28,608 bases of DNA, from the NCBI GenBank assembly GCA_011372105.1, contig DRTT01000110.1:1-28608 (forward strand), in the 5' to 3' direction. Position numbers and translations under genes: made by a program. The notes beneath the pieces are model-generated. The model searched no databases. It saw only the letters and a program-made list of their open reading frames with translations, and was not told the DNA's origin. Below are positions 14,642 through 22,592 of the stretch, piece after piece (position 1 is the first letter of the stretch; every line of letters begins with the position of its first letter). The DNA is from Candidatus Aerophobota bacterium. GTDB lineage: Bacteria; Aerophobota; Aerophobia; Aerophobales; B3-G15.

Positions 14642-15349
14642 TTGGCTCTAAAAAGGACAGACATTCATTCTGATAAGGAGCTATTAAAGACAGGAAAAAT
14701 AAAAGAAGATTACACTGCCACTGACCCCTGGAGAATTTTAAGAATTCAAGGAGAATTTGTGGAAGGTTTTGATGCTTTGTCCAAAATTGGCCCGGCAGTA
14801 GCTGTTTTTGGCTCTTCGAGATTCACTCCTGAAAATCCTTACTACCAGGCTGCTTTAAGTGCTACAGAGGAAATCTCAAAACACGGACTTGCCATTATCA
14901 CAGGTGGTGGTCCAGGCATAATGGAAGCTGCCAATCTTGGTGCCTACAGGACAAAAGGAGGATTGTCCATAGGTTGTAATATAGAGCTTCCTGAAGAGCA
15001 AAAACCTAATCCTTATCAGCATATATCACTTCATTTTAGATATTTCTTTGTGCGAAAGGTAATGTTTGTTAAATACTCTGTTGCTTTTCTTATATTTCCC
15101 GGGGGATTTGGAACCCTTGACGAATTATTTGAAGCCTTAACCTTATCTCAGACCCGTAAGATAGAACACTTCCCTATCGTTCTTTATGATTACTCCTACT
15201 GGAGAGGACTCATCAAATGGCTAAATGATTTTACGCTTAAAGAAGGGTGTATAAAAGAAGAGAACTTAAAGCTTTTAAGTTTTGCAAATACACCACACGA
15301 AGCAGCCAAAATAATTATAGATAATTCAAAAAAGCACGGTTATATTTAA
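14642..15349 (+). CDS. LOG family protein (TIGR00730-type putative phosphoribohydrolase)
   Basis: This 235-aa protein belongs to the LOG family, which hydrolyses nucleoside 5'-monophosphates (cytokinin ribotides in plants; AMP in some bacterial members) to base and ribose 5-phosphate. Both signature blocks are intact: GGGPGIMEAAN (residues 88-98) and PGGFGTLDE (153-161), after the Rossmann start VAVFGSSR. About 50 extra residues at the N-terminus lie ahead of the fold. The start is TTG with AGAGG upstream; no ATG is available near the conserved region. It lies 21 nt after the aminotransferase and probably shares its transcript. Natural substrate and role in this organism are unknown. Confidence 0.87.
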   Translation: MALKRTDIHSDKELLKTGKIKEDYTATDPWRILRIQGEFVEGFDALSKIGPAVAVFGSSRFTPENPYYQAALSATEEISKHGLAIITGGGPGIMEAANLGAYRTKGGLSIGCNIELPEEQKPNPYQHISLHFRYFFVRKVMFVKYSVAFLIFPGGFGTLDELFEALTLSQTRKIEHFPIVLYDYSYWRGLIKWLNDFTLKEGCIKEENLKLLSFANTPHEAAKIIIDNSKKHGYI

Positions 15350-15372
15350 AACTATATTACCAAAAACCAACT

Positions 15373-15400
15373 TTGACCTTTGCTGACTTTATATTATAAT
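15373..15400 (+). promoter_or_regulatory. Promoter ahead of the phasin-like gene and the hom-rpsB operon
   Basis: TTGACC (15373-15378), a 16-nt spacer and TATAAT (15395-15400), with a second TATAAT directly after it (15401-15406). It lies about 30 nt before the ribosome site of the phasin-like gene and is a reasonable promoter for the long downstream operon. Confidence 0.65.
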
Positions 15401-15435
15401 TATAATTTCCTGAAAAGTCAAAGGGGGTAAATTTG

Positions 15436-15726
15436 ATGGAAAAACTTTTAAAAAAAGTCCTTTTAATTGGCATGGGAGCTTTTGCCCTAACCAAGGAAAA
15501 GATGGAGACTCTTTTAAATGAGATAAGCACAGGGGCAGACAAGCTAAAAGAAGAGGATTTTTTATCCCGGATAATTGAAAAAGGAGAGGAAACAAGAAAG
15601 GAACTTGAAAAAAGCATAGAAGAAAAATTGAGAAAAATTATTGATAAAGCTAATCTTGCTACAAAAGATGATATCTTACGCCTTGAGGATAAAATAGAAA
15701 AGTTGATACAAAAAGGCGGGCAATAA
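15436..15726 (+). CDS. Small phasin-like coiled-coil protein
   Basis: This 96-aa protein resembles the short phasin-family proteins found in many bacteria, including ones that make no polyhydroxyalkanoate. The first 20 residues (MEKLLKKVLLIGMGAFALTK) are amphipathic or hydrophobic, and the rest is a highly charged helix ending in LATKDDILRLEDKIEKLIQK, which has the usual coiled-coil tail pattern. I chose the ATG at 15436 over the TTG at 15433 because AAGGGGG lies 8 nt upstream. It stands 37 nt before hom, under the promoter at 15373-15400. Actual role is unknown; oligomerisation or a membrane or granule association is plausible. Confidence 0.72.
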   Translation: MEKLLKKVLLIGMGAFALTKEKMETLLNEISTGADKLKEEDFLSRIIEKGEETRKELEKSIEEKLRKIIDKANLATKDDILRLEDKIEKLIQKGGQ

Positions 15727-15763
15727 AAATAGTTTTTAAAGCCAGCGTAGTGTTCAAAGTAAA

Positions 15764-17041
15764 ATGAAGGAGAAAAGACTTCACATAGGAATTTTTGGTC
15801 TTGGTACAGTGGGAAGTGGCGTGGTGGAGCTTCTCATGCAAAAAAAAGGTAAGGTGGGTAATCTTTCTTTCTCTCTGGAAAAAATAGTGGTTAAGGATAA
15901 AAGAAAGAAAAGAAATATTTCTCTTCCTGAGGGAATATTGTCCTTTAATCCTCGGGACATACTTGATAATCCTAAGATAAATACGGTTATAGAGGTAATA
16001 GGAGGGTATCATCCAGCAAAGGAATTTGTTATGGAGGCTCTGGAAAAAGGGAAAAATGTTGTAACTGCCAATAAAGTTCTCCTGGCAACTTCTGGATACG
16101 AGATCTTCCAAAAGGCAGCAGAGAAAAAATGTTACCTTGGAGTAAGAGCCTCCAACATAGCAGCCTACAGGTTAATTGAAAGTCTTATGAACTCTCCCTC
16201 AAAAATAGAAAAACTGGTGGGAATATTTAATGGAACCTGTAACTTTATCCTGACGGAAATGGAAAAAAAAGAAAAGAATCTTTCTTATCTCTTAAAAGAA
16301 GCTCAAGAAAAAGGATATGCAGAACCTGACCCTGCAGAAGATATTAATGGGAAAGATACTGCTCATAAATTAATTGTTCTTCTGGGACTTGTTTTTGGAT
16401 ATTTCCCTCCTCTTGAATCAATTTATGTTGAAGGGATAACCGATATAACCTTTCGAGATGTTATATATGCAAAAGAGCTCGGTTACAAGATAAAACTGCT
16501 TGCAATAGCTCAGGCAAAGGATAACACACTTGAAGCAAGAGTCCACCCGGCACTTATCCCTAAGGATAGGTGGCTTGCCCGCCTTGAGGGTGTGGAAAAT
16601 GGATTAGAGATAAGGGATGAAATAGGTCTTGAAATAGGAATGCAAGCACCCGGGGCAGGAAAATATCCTACTGCTACTGCTATTATAGAAGATCTCATAT
16701 GCATAGCTCAAGGTAGAAGTTTATTTCTAACTCAAAAAAATCCCTCTCTTTATCTGAAACCTATAGAAGAAACTAAAACAAAATATTATCTGAAGTTTTA
16801 TGCTATTGACAAAGCAGGAGTATTAGCAAAAATAGCAAACGTTTTAGGAGAGCATGAGATAAGTATTGAGTCAGTAATTCAAAAAGGAAAAGAAGATAAG
16901 GAGGACGAACTTGTTCCAATTATCATGCTTACCCATCTTTCCTGTGAAAACAATATTCAAAAAGCTTTGAAAGAGATAAACAATTTACCTGTAATAAAGA
17001 AAAAACCACTTTTAATTAGAGTAGAGGAGGGAATATTTTGA
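15764..17041 (+). CDS. hom: Homoserine dehydrogenase with ACT domain
   Basis: This enzyme reduces aspartate semialdehyde to homoserine for threonine, methionine and isoleucine. It is 425 aa with an NAD(P) loop GIFGLGTVGSGV (residues 9-20), catalytic K104 in TANKVLLA, NGTCNFIL (156-163), and EPDPAEDINGKDTAHK (187-202), which holds the Glu, Asp and second Lys expected at the active site. An ACT domain follows (about 343-420, with DKAGVLAKIANVLGEHEISIES), suggesting end-product control, typically by threonine. The odd part is residues 128-136: the usual EASVxGGIP loop reads RASNIAAYR. I see no Shine-Dalgarno before the ATG. It leads into rpsB after 31 nt. Confidence 0.9.
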   Translation: MKEKRLHIGIFGLGTVGSGVVELLMQKKGKVGNLSFSLEKIVVKDKRKKRNISLPEGILSFNPRDILDNPKINTVIEVIGGYHPAKEFVMEALEKGKNVVTANKVLLATSGYEIFQKAAEKKCYLGVRASNIAAYRLIESLMNSPSKIEKLVGIFNGTCNFILTEMEKKEKNLSYLLKEAQEKGYAEPDPAEDINGKDTAHKLIVLLGLVFGYFPPLESIYVEGITDITFRDVIYAKELGYKIKLLAIAQAKDNTLEARVHPALIPKDRWLARLEGVENGLEIRDEIGLEIGMQAPGAGKYPTATAIIEDLICIAQGRSLFLTQKNPSLYLKPIEETKTKYYLKFYAIDKAGVLAKIANVLGEHEISIESVIQKGKEDKEDELVPIIMLTHLSCENNIQKALKEINNLPVIKKKPLLIRVEEGIF

Positions 17042-17072
17042 AAAAACATAACCTAAAAAGGAGGCGAAAAAA

Positions 17073-17900
17073 GTGCCGCAAGTTACCATGAAAGAACTTT
17101 TAGAGGCAGGAGCTCATTTTGGTCATAGAAAGAGTGCCTGGAATCCGAAAATGCAGCCCTACATTTACCAGCAGAGAAACCAGATGCACATTATAGACCT
17201 CACCAAGACAGTAAAACTTCTTGATGAGGCGTATAACTTTGTAAGAGACCTTGCTGCAGAGGGGAAAAAGATACTCTTTGTAGGAACAAAACAACAGGCT
17301 AAAAAGTGTATTCAAGAAGAAGCTGACAGGTGCGGCGCTAACTACATTAATAATCGATGGTTAGGTGGATTTTTGACAAATTTTTCCACCTTAAAAAAGA
17401 GAATTGAAAGACTCTCTCATCTGGAGAGAGAGGAAAAAGAGGGTCTCTGGGAAAGGCTTCCAAAAAAAGAGGAGGCCAAATTAAGAAAAGAACTGGAAAA
17501 ACTGAGAAAAAACCTGGAAGGAGTTAAAAATATAGAAACATTACCTGATGCTCTTTTTATAGTTGATATAAGAGTGGAAAATACGGCTGTGAAAGAGGCA
17601 AGAAAACTGGGTATACCCATAGTAGCTATAGTCGACTCTAACGCAGATCCAGAGCTTGTTGATTATCCCATACCTGCCAATGATGATGCCATAAAAAGCA
17701 TTAAGCTTATAACAAGCAAAATTGCCGACGCTGTTATAGAAGGAAGAGAGATTTTTGAAAAGAAAAAACTAATTGAAGAGAAAAAGAAAATAGAAGAAGA
17801 GGAAAAAGAGGAATTAGAGAAGGTTCCAGAAAAAGCTGAAGTCTCAGAAGTAGGAGTGAACAACCCTCAAAACAAAGATACAGAAGAAAAGGAAGAGTAA
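17073..17900 (+). CDS. rpsB: Ribosomal protein S2
   Basis: This is the small-subunit protein that binds the back of the 30S particle and is needed for S1 docking. Typical features are [61 protein letters not shown] and the C-terminal core [31 protein letters not shown]. At 275 aa it is longer than average because of a Glu/Lys-rich tail after about residue 230. The start is GTG preceded by AAGGAGG. It begins the rpsB-tsf-pyrH-frr order common across bacteria, here placed behind hom. Confidence 0.97.
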   Translation: MPQVTMKELLEAGAHFGHRKSAWNPKMQPYIYQQRNQMHIIDLTKTVKLLDEAYNFVRDLAAEGKKILFVGTKQQAKKCIQEEADRCGANYINNRWLGGFLTNFSTLKKRIERLSHLEREEKEGLWERLPKKEEAKLRKELEKLRKNLEGVKNIETLPDALFIVDIRVENTAVKEARKLGIPIVAIVDSNADPELVDYPIPANDDAIKSIKLITSKIADAVIEGREIFEKKKLIEEKKKIEEEEKEELEKVPEKAEVSEVGVNNPQNKDTEEKEE

Positions 17901-17913
17901 GGAGGAAGCTTAT

Positions 17914-18516
17914 ATGAATATGCTTGAAAAAGTAAAAAAATTACGTGAAGAGACCAATGCAGGAGTTGTTGATTGCAAAAAAGCATTAGAGGAAAGCAAG
18001 GGAGATTTAGAAAAAGCCAGGTTAATTCTTAGAAAGAAAGGGGCAAAAATAGCCCAGAAGAAAAGTGGAGAGGTTACCAATCAGGGACTTATTACCTCAT
18101 ACATTCATCACAATGGAAGAGTTGGTGTTCTTGTAGAAGCCCACTGTCAGTCGGATTTTGTTGCCAAAAATGAGGAATTTCAGCAATTTGTTAAAAACAT
18201 AGCAATGCAAATAGCTGCATCCAATCCTAAGTGGGTCTCCCAGGAAGATGTTCCTCAAGAAAAAATAGAGGAGGAGAGAAAAATTCTCACAGAGCAAGCA
18301 AAAGAAGAAGGAAAGCCATCTCATATTGTCGAAAAAATAGTTGAAGGAAGAATGAAGAAGTTCTATGAACAGGTCTGTCTTTTAAATCAGCCTTATATAA
18401 AAGATGAAGAAAAAACTGTTAAAGAATACCTTCAGCAAATGATAGCCAAGTTAGGAGAAAACATAAGAATAGCTCGTTTTGTAAGATTTGAATTGGGTGA
18501 GATTCAAAAGGAATAA
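17914..18516 (+). CDS. tsf: Elongation factor Ts (short form)
   Basis: This is the nucleotide exchange factor for EF-Tu. The N-terminal UBA-like part is intact ([21 protein letters not shown]) and the core includes [19 protein letters not shown]. At 200 aa it is the compact form with one core subdomain, similar in size to Thermus EF-Ts and much shorter than the E. coli protein. The ATG at 17914 is 8 nt after GGAGG; another ATG follows two codons later. The gene is 13 nt after rpsB and 5 nt before pyrH. Confidence 0.96.
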   Translation: MNMLEKVKKLREETNAGVVDCKKALEESKGDLEKARLILRKKGAKIAQKKSGEVTNQGLITSYIHHNGRVGVLVEAHCQSDFVAKNEEFQQFVKNIAMQIAASNPKWVSQEDVPQEKIEEERKILTEQAKEEGKPSHIVEKIVEGRMKKFYEQVCLLNQPYIKDEEKTVKEYLQQMIAKLGENIRIARFVRFELGEIQKE

Positions 18517-18521
18517 TCAAT

Positions 18522-19241
18522 ATGAGTTGCAGATTAAAATGGAAAAGAATTCTGCTTAAAATAGGAGGAGAAAGCTTAGCAGGAAAAGAAGGCTTTGGTA
18601 TATATTTTCCCCGACTTAGCTGGATTTCAGAGGAAATAAAAAAAGTAAAAGAAATGGGGGTATCTATAGGAATTATGGTAGGTGGAGGGAATATCTGGAG
18701 AGGAGAAAAAGCAGCAAGAGAGGGGATAGATAGAGCAACAGGAGATTACATGGGAATGCTGGCTACTATTATTAATGCTCTTGCTCTGCAGGATGTTCTG
18801 GAGAAAAAAGGAATAATCACAAGAGTCCAAACTTCTATTGAAATGAGGGAAATAGCAGAACCCTATATAAGGAGAAAAGCCTTAAGACATCTTGAAAAAG
18901 GAAGAGTGGTTATTTTTGCTGGAGGAACGGGTAATCCCTACTTTACCACTGACACAGCAGCTGCTTTGCGGGCACTTGAAATTGGTGCAGAGGTAATTTT
19001 GAAAGCTACAAAGGTCGAAGGAATATATTCTGCTGATCCCCTAAAGGATAAGAATGCTATAAAATTTGATAAAATTGGCTATCAGGAATTCTTGAGAAGA
19101 AGACTAAAGGTTATGGATTCTACAGCAGTTACACTTTGTATGGATAACAAACTCCCCATAGTGGTATTTAACTTAGATAAACCTGATTCCATTAAAAAAA
19201 TAGTTCTCGGGGAAAAGGTGGGCACGATAGTTGAGGATTAG
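18522..19241 (+). CDS. pyrH: UMP kinase
   Basis: This is an amino-acid-kinase-fold enzyme that phosphorylates UMP to UDP. Motifs are [18 protein letters not shown] at the N-terminus, [10 protein letters not shown] for the nucleotide loop, [41 protein letters not shown], and [12 protein letters not shown]. The 239-aa length is normal. It lies 5 nt after tsf and 19 nt before frr, in the conserved order. Confidence 0.96.
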   Translation: MSCRLKWKRILLKIGGESLAGKEGFGIYFPRLSWISEEIKKVKEMGVSIGIMVGGGNIWRGEKAAREGIDRATGDYMGMLATIINALALQDVLEKKGIITRVQTSIEMREIAEPYIRRKALRHLEKGRVVIFAGGTGNPYFTTDTAAALRALEIGAEVILKATKVEGIYSADPLKDKNAIKFDKIGYQEFLRRRLKVMDSTAVTLCMDNKLPIVVFNLDKPDSIKKIVLGEKVGTIVED

Positions 19242-19260
19242 GCAAATTTGGAGGGGGGAA

Positions 19261-19824
19261 ATGTTACCCATAAAAAAAATTTACCAGCAAACCAAGGAGA
19301 AGATGGAACAAACAAAAGAAGCTCTTAAAAAAAAGTATGCTACTATGAGAGGAGGAAGAGCTACTCCCGAAATGGTAAGTGGTATCAAAGTAGACTGCTA
19401 CGGCTCTAAGATGCCATTATCACAACTTGCCAATATTTCCATCCCAGAGCCAAGACTTATCGTTATAGAACCCTGGGATAAGTCGATTTTGGAGAACATA
19501 AAAAAAGCCTTACTTGCCTCTGAACTGGGAGTAAACCCAACTGATGACGGGAATTTAATTCGTGTAGCCCTGCCACCTCTCACGGAGGAAAGAAGAGAAG
19601 AAATTGCAAAGATAATAAGGCAATGGGCAGAAGAAGCAAAGGTAAATATAAGAAACATTCGTCGCGAGGCAAGAGAAAAAATAGAAGAGATGGAGGAAAA
19701 CAAGGAAATCTCTGAAGATGAAAAAAGAAGAGCTGAAAAAGAAGTCCAATCCATAACAGATGAGTATATGAAAACAATAGATGAGTTAAGAGACAAGAAA
19801 GTGGAAGAAATCAAGAAAGTATAG
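19261..19824 (+). CDS. frr: Ribosome recycling factor
   Basis: This factor works with EF-G to split post-termination ribosomes. From the ATG at 19261 it is 187 aa, the standard length. Motifs include MRGGRATPEMVSGIKVDCYGSKMPLSQLANIS, EPRLIVIEPWDKSILENIKKAL, GVNPTDDGNLIRVALPPLTEERRE and NIRREAREKI. A GGAGGGGGG tract directly precedes the chosen ATG. An earlier in-frame start at 19231 would overlap pyrH and add ten unconserved residues, so it is rejected. Confidence 0.97.
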   Translation: MLPIKKIYQQTKEKMEQTKEALKKKYATMRGGRATPEMVSGIKVDCYGSKMPLSQLANISIPEPRLIVIEPWDKSILENIKKALLASELGVNPTDDGNLIRVALPPLTEERREEIAKIIRQWAEEAKVNIRNIRREAREKIEEMEENKEISEDEKRRAEKEVQSITDEYMKTIDELRDKKVEEIKKV

Positions 19825-19875
19825 TTGAACTCTACACACTTGGAATAAATTTATTTTGGTGCAAGGGAGGGAAAA

Positions 19876-20280
19876 ATGAGAAGGAGAGACAACTTTGGAG
19901 TACACATTGTATCTGACCTTTACGGATGCGATCCAAAAAGGCTGATGAGAATGGAAGAAATAAAAGAAACTTTAGAAAAAACAGTGGAAAAATCAGGGCT
20001 CACCAAGATAAAGTCCTCCTTTCACCAATTTAACCCGTATGGAGTTACAGGTTTTGTTTTGCTTTCTGAATCTCACATTGCCATTCACACATGGCCTGAA
20101 TATCAATATGTTTCTCTGGATGTTTATAGCTGTGGTCCTCCTGATGGCTCATTTTCCGCACATAAGAGACTTGTTGAATTTTTCAAGCCTAAAAAAACCT
20201 CTACTCGTGTCTTTACACGGGGAAAATTAGATGAAGCGGACAGCTATACAGATAATAAGGCAATTAGTTACAGGACCTAA
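19876..20280 (+). CDS. speD: S-adenosylmethionine decarboxylase proenzyme
   Basis: This pyruvoyl enzyme makes decarboxylated SAM, the aminopropyl donor for polyamine synthesis. The 134-aa prokaryotic proenzyme is intact: SSFHQFNPYGVTG, then LSESHIAIHTWPEY, where self-cleavage between E65 and S66 makes the pyruvoyl group from S66. H71 and C86 (YSCG) are the other catalytic residues. GGGAGGG precedes the ATG. It lies 51 nt after frr and its last 50 nt overlap bpsA, linking the two enzymes tightly. No other aminopropyltransferase or arginine decarboxylase gene is in the window. Confidence 0.95.
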   Translation: MRRRDNFGVHIVSDLYGCDPKRLMRMEEIKETLEKTVEKSGLTKIKSSFHQFNPYGVTGFVLLSESHIAIHTWPEYQYVSLDVYSCGPPDGSFSAHKRLVEFFKPKKTSTRVFTRGKLDEADSYTDNKAISYRT

Positions 20281-21253
20281 AGATTTCTGGCAGCTTATTG
20301 CAAAACAGGACTCCTGTATAAAAGAATTTGTGGAAGAACTAAAAAATCTTGAAGGGGAGGGTCTGATAAAAAGGGAGGGGGGCATTTTCAAACTGAGGGA
20401 AAATAGTAAAAAAACAAAAAGTTATCTTAATTCTCTTTGCGATGTGTGTGAAAATGGAATTGATCCTGGTAAAATAGGAAAGCTAAAGAAAACTTTTGAG
20501 GAAGTGGTGAAAGAAAGGCCCCTCCCCTGCGAAGACTACGACCAGGGTTTTATGAGAGCGGAGGACACTTTAAAAAGGGCCCTTTTTATGTACGAGAGGG
20601 GGGATCTTGAGGGAAAAAATATATTTATTCTTGGAGACGATGATCTTTTATCTCTTGCCATAGGTTTAATGGGAGTTGCAAACCTTATAACTGTTGTAGA
20701 AATAGACAAAAGAATAACAGATTTTATAGAAAAAAGAGCTGAGCAGAAAAAAATATCCTCTATTGAAGTGGTAGAGTATAATGTTTTAGACCCTCTTCCT
20801 CAAAAATTTTGCGAAAAATACCATACTTTTGTAACCGATCCTGTTGAAACATGGGCAGGACTGAGGTTATTTTTGCAAAGATGTATTAAAACTTTAAAAG
20901 GTGAAGGATGCAGTGGATATTTTGGATTAACTCATCTTGAAGCTTCTCTTAAAAAATGGCACCAAATTGAGAAATTCCTGCTACAGTGCAACCTGACACT
21001 TACTGATATTATTAGAGATTTCAGCTTCTACCCTGAAGAAGAAAATAAATGGGAAAGATTTTATCAAACTTACAAAGTTTTAAAGGAAATTCCGGATATA
21101 GGACTTCCCTCTGTCAACTGGTACAGATCTTCTTTTATAAGAGTGGAGGCAATTGATAAGATAAACACCCCTTCAATTCCCTCTCCCAGTTCCTTTACAG
21201 AACTTTATCTTGATGAGGAAACATGGGCTACTCCTCTTCCCCCTTCTGAATAG
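20231..21253 (+). CDS. bpsA: N4-bis(aminopropyl)spermidine synthase, branched-chain polyamine synthase
   Basis: This protein matches BpsA, which adds two aminopropyl groups from decarboxylated SAM to the inner nitrogen of spermidine, giving branched polyamines in thermophiles. It is 340 aa. It has an N-terminal winged-helix region (about 1-55), a CDVC pair at 70-73, PCEDYDQGFMRAEDT (99-113), the catalytic acidic loop ILGDDDLLSLAIGL (133-146), TDPVETWAGL and GYFGLTHLEAS. The start at 20231 lies inside speD, 50 nt before its stop, with only a weak GGGGAAAA site. Downstream starts would delete the winged helix. The 3' end overlaps convergent rarA by 26 nt. No spermidine synthase is in the window. 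Confidence 0.88.
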   Translation: MKRTAIQIIRQLVTGPKDFWQLIAKQDSCIKEFVEELKNLEGEGLIKREGGIFKLRENSKKTKSYLNSLCDVCENGIDPGKIGKLKKTFEEVVKERPLPCEDYDQGFMRAEDTLKRALFMYERGDLEGKNIFILGDDDLLSLAIGLMGVANLITVVEIDKRITDFIEKRAEQKKISSIEVVEYNVLDPLPQKFCEKYHTFVTDPVETWAGLRLFLQRCIKTLKGEGCSGYFGLTHLEASLKKWHQIEKFLLQCNLTLTDIIRDFSFYPEEENKWERFYQTYKVLKEIPDIGLPSVNWYRSSFIRVEAIDKINTPSIPSPSSFTELYLDEETWATPLPPSE

Positions 21254-22592
21254 TTTTTCTCAATCTCTCCATTCTTCTTTTAATCTTTTTTTCATATCCC
21301 CGTTCAACTGGCTCATAGTAGATACTTCCCTCAAGTTCAGGAGGAAGATGAGTCTGCTTTACATAACCTTCCGGAAAATCGTGAGCATATTTATAACCCC
21401 TGCCATAGCCTAATTCCCTCATAAAAGGAGTGGGAGCATTTCTTATTGCAAGGGGAACAGGGAGATTACCAGTCCTTTTGATATCTTCTTTGGCTTTAGA
21501 ATAAGCCCTGTAAAGGGAATTACTTTTTGGTGCACAGGCAAGGTAAACTGCTGCCTGACAGAGGGCAAGATTTGCCTCAGGCATTCCCACAAATTGAACC
21601 GCCTGCATACAGGCAACTGCCACCTGAAGTGCCTGCGGGTCAGCATTACCTATATCTTCAGAGGCAAACCTTACCATGCGCCTTGCAATGTAAAGGGGGT
21701 CCTCTCCTGCCTCCAGCATTCTAACAAGCCAGTAGACAGAGGCATCAGGGTCAGAGTCTCTCATGCTTTTATGAAGAGCTGAAATTAAATTGTAATGTTC
21801 TTCTCCGCTTTTGTCATACCTCAGAACTTTTTTCTGAATTACTCTGGTAACTATCTCAGGTGTGATATAAGCACTATCTCCTTTTCTACTTGTAAAAAAT
21901 GAAAGCTCAAGGATATTTAAAGCAACACGGGCATCGCCATTTGCCATATTAACTATATAATCAATAGCTTCAGGGGTTATTTTTATCTTATATTTGCCCA
22001 GCCCCTTTTCCCTGTCCTGGAGAGCTCTTTTAATTATCTTTTTCAGCTCTTCAAAAGAAAGGGACCTCAGACAATAAACCGTTGAGCGAGACAAAAGAGG
22101 AGAATTAACTTCAAAGGACGGATTTTCAGTGGTTGCACCAATAAGTATTATGGTTCCATCCTCAACATAGGGGAGAAAAGCATCCTGCTGGGCTTTGTTA
22201 AATCTGTGAATTTCATCTACAAAAAGTATGGTTCGCTGATTATAATACTTTTTTCTCCTTATTGCCTCTTCTATCACCTTTTTTAAGGCAGGAATACCTG
22301 AAACAACAGCACTAAAAGAAACAAAATGAGACTTTGTTTTTTTAGCTATAATTCTTGCAAGAGTTGTCTTTCCTGACCCGGGGGGACCCCAGAGGATTAT
22401 AGATACAAGCCTGTCCTCCTCTATTGCCTTCCTGAGAGGAGATCCTTCACCTACAATCTCTTCCTGCCCCACAAAATCCTCAAATCTCTCCGGTCTCATT
22501 CTCTCAGCAAGAGGAACAGATTCCTCCGTTTCAGGCTTAACTTTTTCCGCAAAAAGGTTTCCACCTGTGTTATTGTGCTTTCTTGAGCTCAT
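21228..22592 (-). CDS. rarA: Replication-associated recombination protein A (RarA/MgsA AAA ATPase)
   Basis: This clamp-loader-like AAA+ ATPase acts at stalled replication forks. The 454-aa protein shows PLAERMRPERFEDFVGQEEIVG, Walker A GPPGSGKTT (residues 69-77), Walker B ILFVDEIHRFNKAQQDAFLP, and sensor 1 ILIGATTENPSFEV. The C-terminal domain contains the family stretches MRDSDPDASVYWLVRMLEAGEDPLYIARRMVR and PLAIRNAPTPFMRELGYGRGYKYAHD. The ATG lies within the preceding gene (23-nt overlap) and no clear ribosome site is visible, so coupling is likely. It is the last gene of the purH-rarA run. Confidence 0.95.
   Translation of the reverse strand: MSSRKHNNTGGNLFAEKVKPETEESVPLAERMRPERFEDFVGQEEIVGEGSPLRKAIEEDRLVSIILWGPPGSGKTTLARIIAKKTKSHFVSFSAVVSGIPALKKVIEEAIRRKKYYNQRTILFVDEIHRFNKAQQDAFLPYVEDGTIILIGATTENPSFEVNSPLLSRSTVYCLRSLSFEELKKIIKRALQDREKGLGKYKIKITPEAIDYIVNMANGDARVALNILELSFFTSRKGDSAYITPEIVTRVIQKKVLRYDKSGEEHYNLISALHKSMRDSDPDASVYWLVRMLEAGEDPLYIARRMVRFASEDIGNADPQALQVAVACMQAVQFVGMPEANLALCQAAVYLACAPKSNSLYRAYSKAKEDIKRTGNLPVPLAIRNAPTPFMRELGYGRGYKYAHDFPEGYVKQTHLPPELEGSIYYEPVERGYEKKIKRRMERLRKTIQKGEEE

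Noticed and set aside
17040..17072. An S2-binding autoregulatory leader before rpsB.
   Set aside because: Only 31 nt lie between hom and rpsB, with a plain ribosome site and no room for the known leader structure.
19231..19260. An earlier start for ribosome recycling factor.
   Set aside because: It would overlap pyrH and add ten non-family residues; the ATG at 19261 follows a GGAGG-rich site and gives the normal length.
19825..19875. An intrinsic terminator after frr, based on AATAAATTTATT.
   Set aside because: The repeat is AT-only with no GC stem and no T tract after it; speD probably continues in the same transcript.
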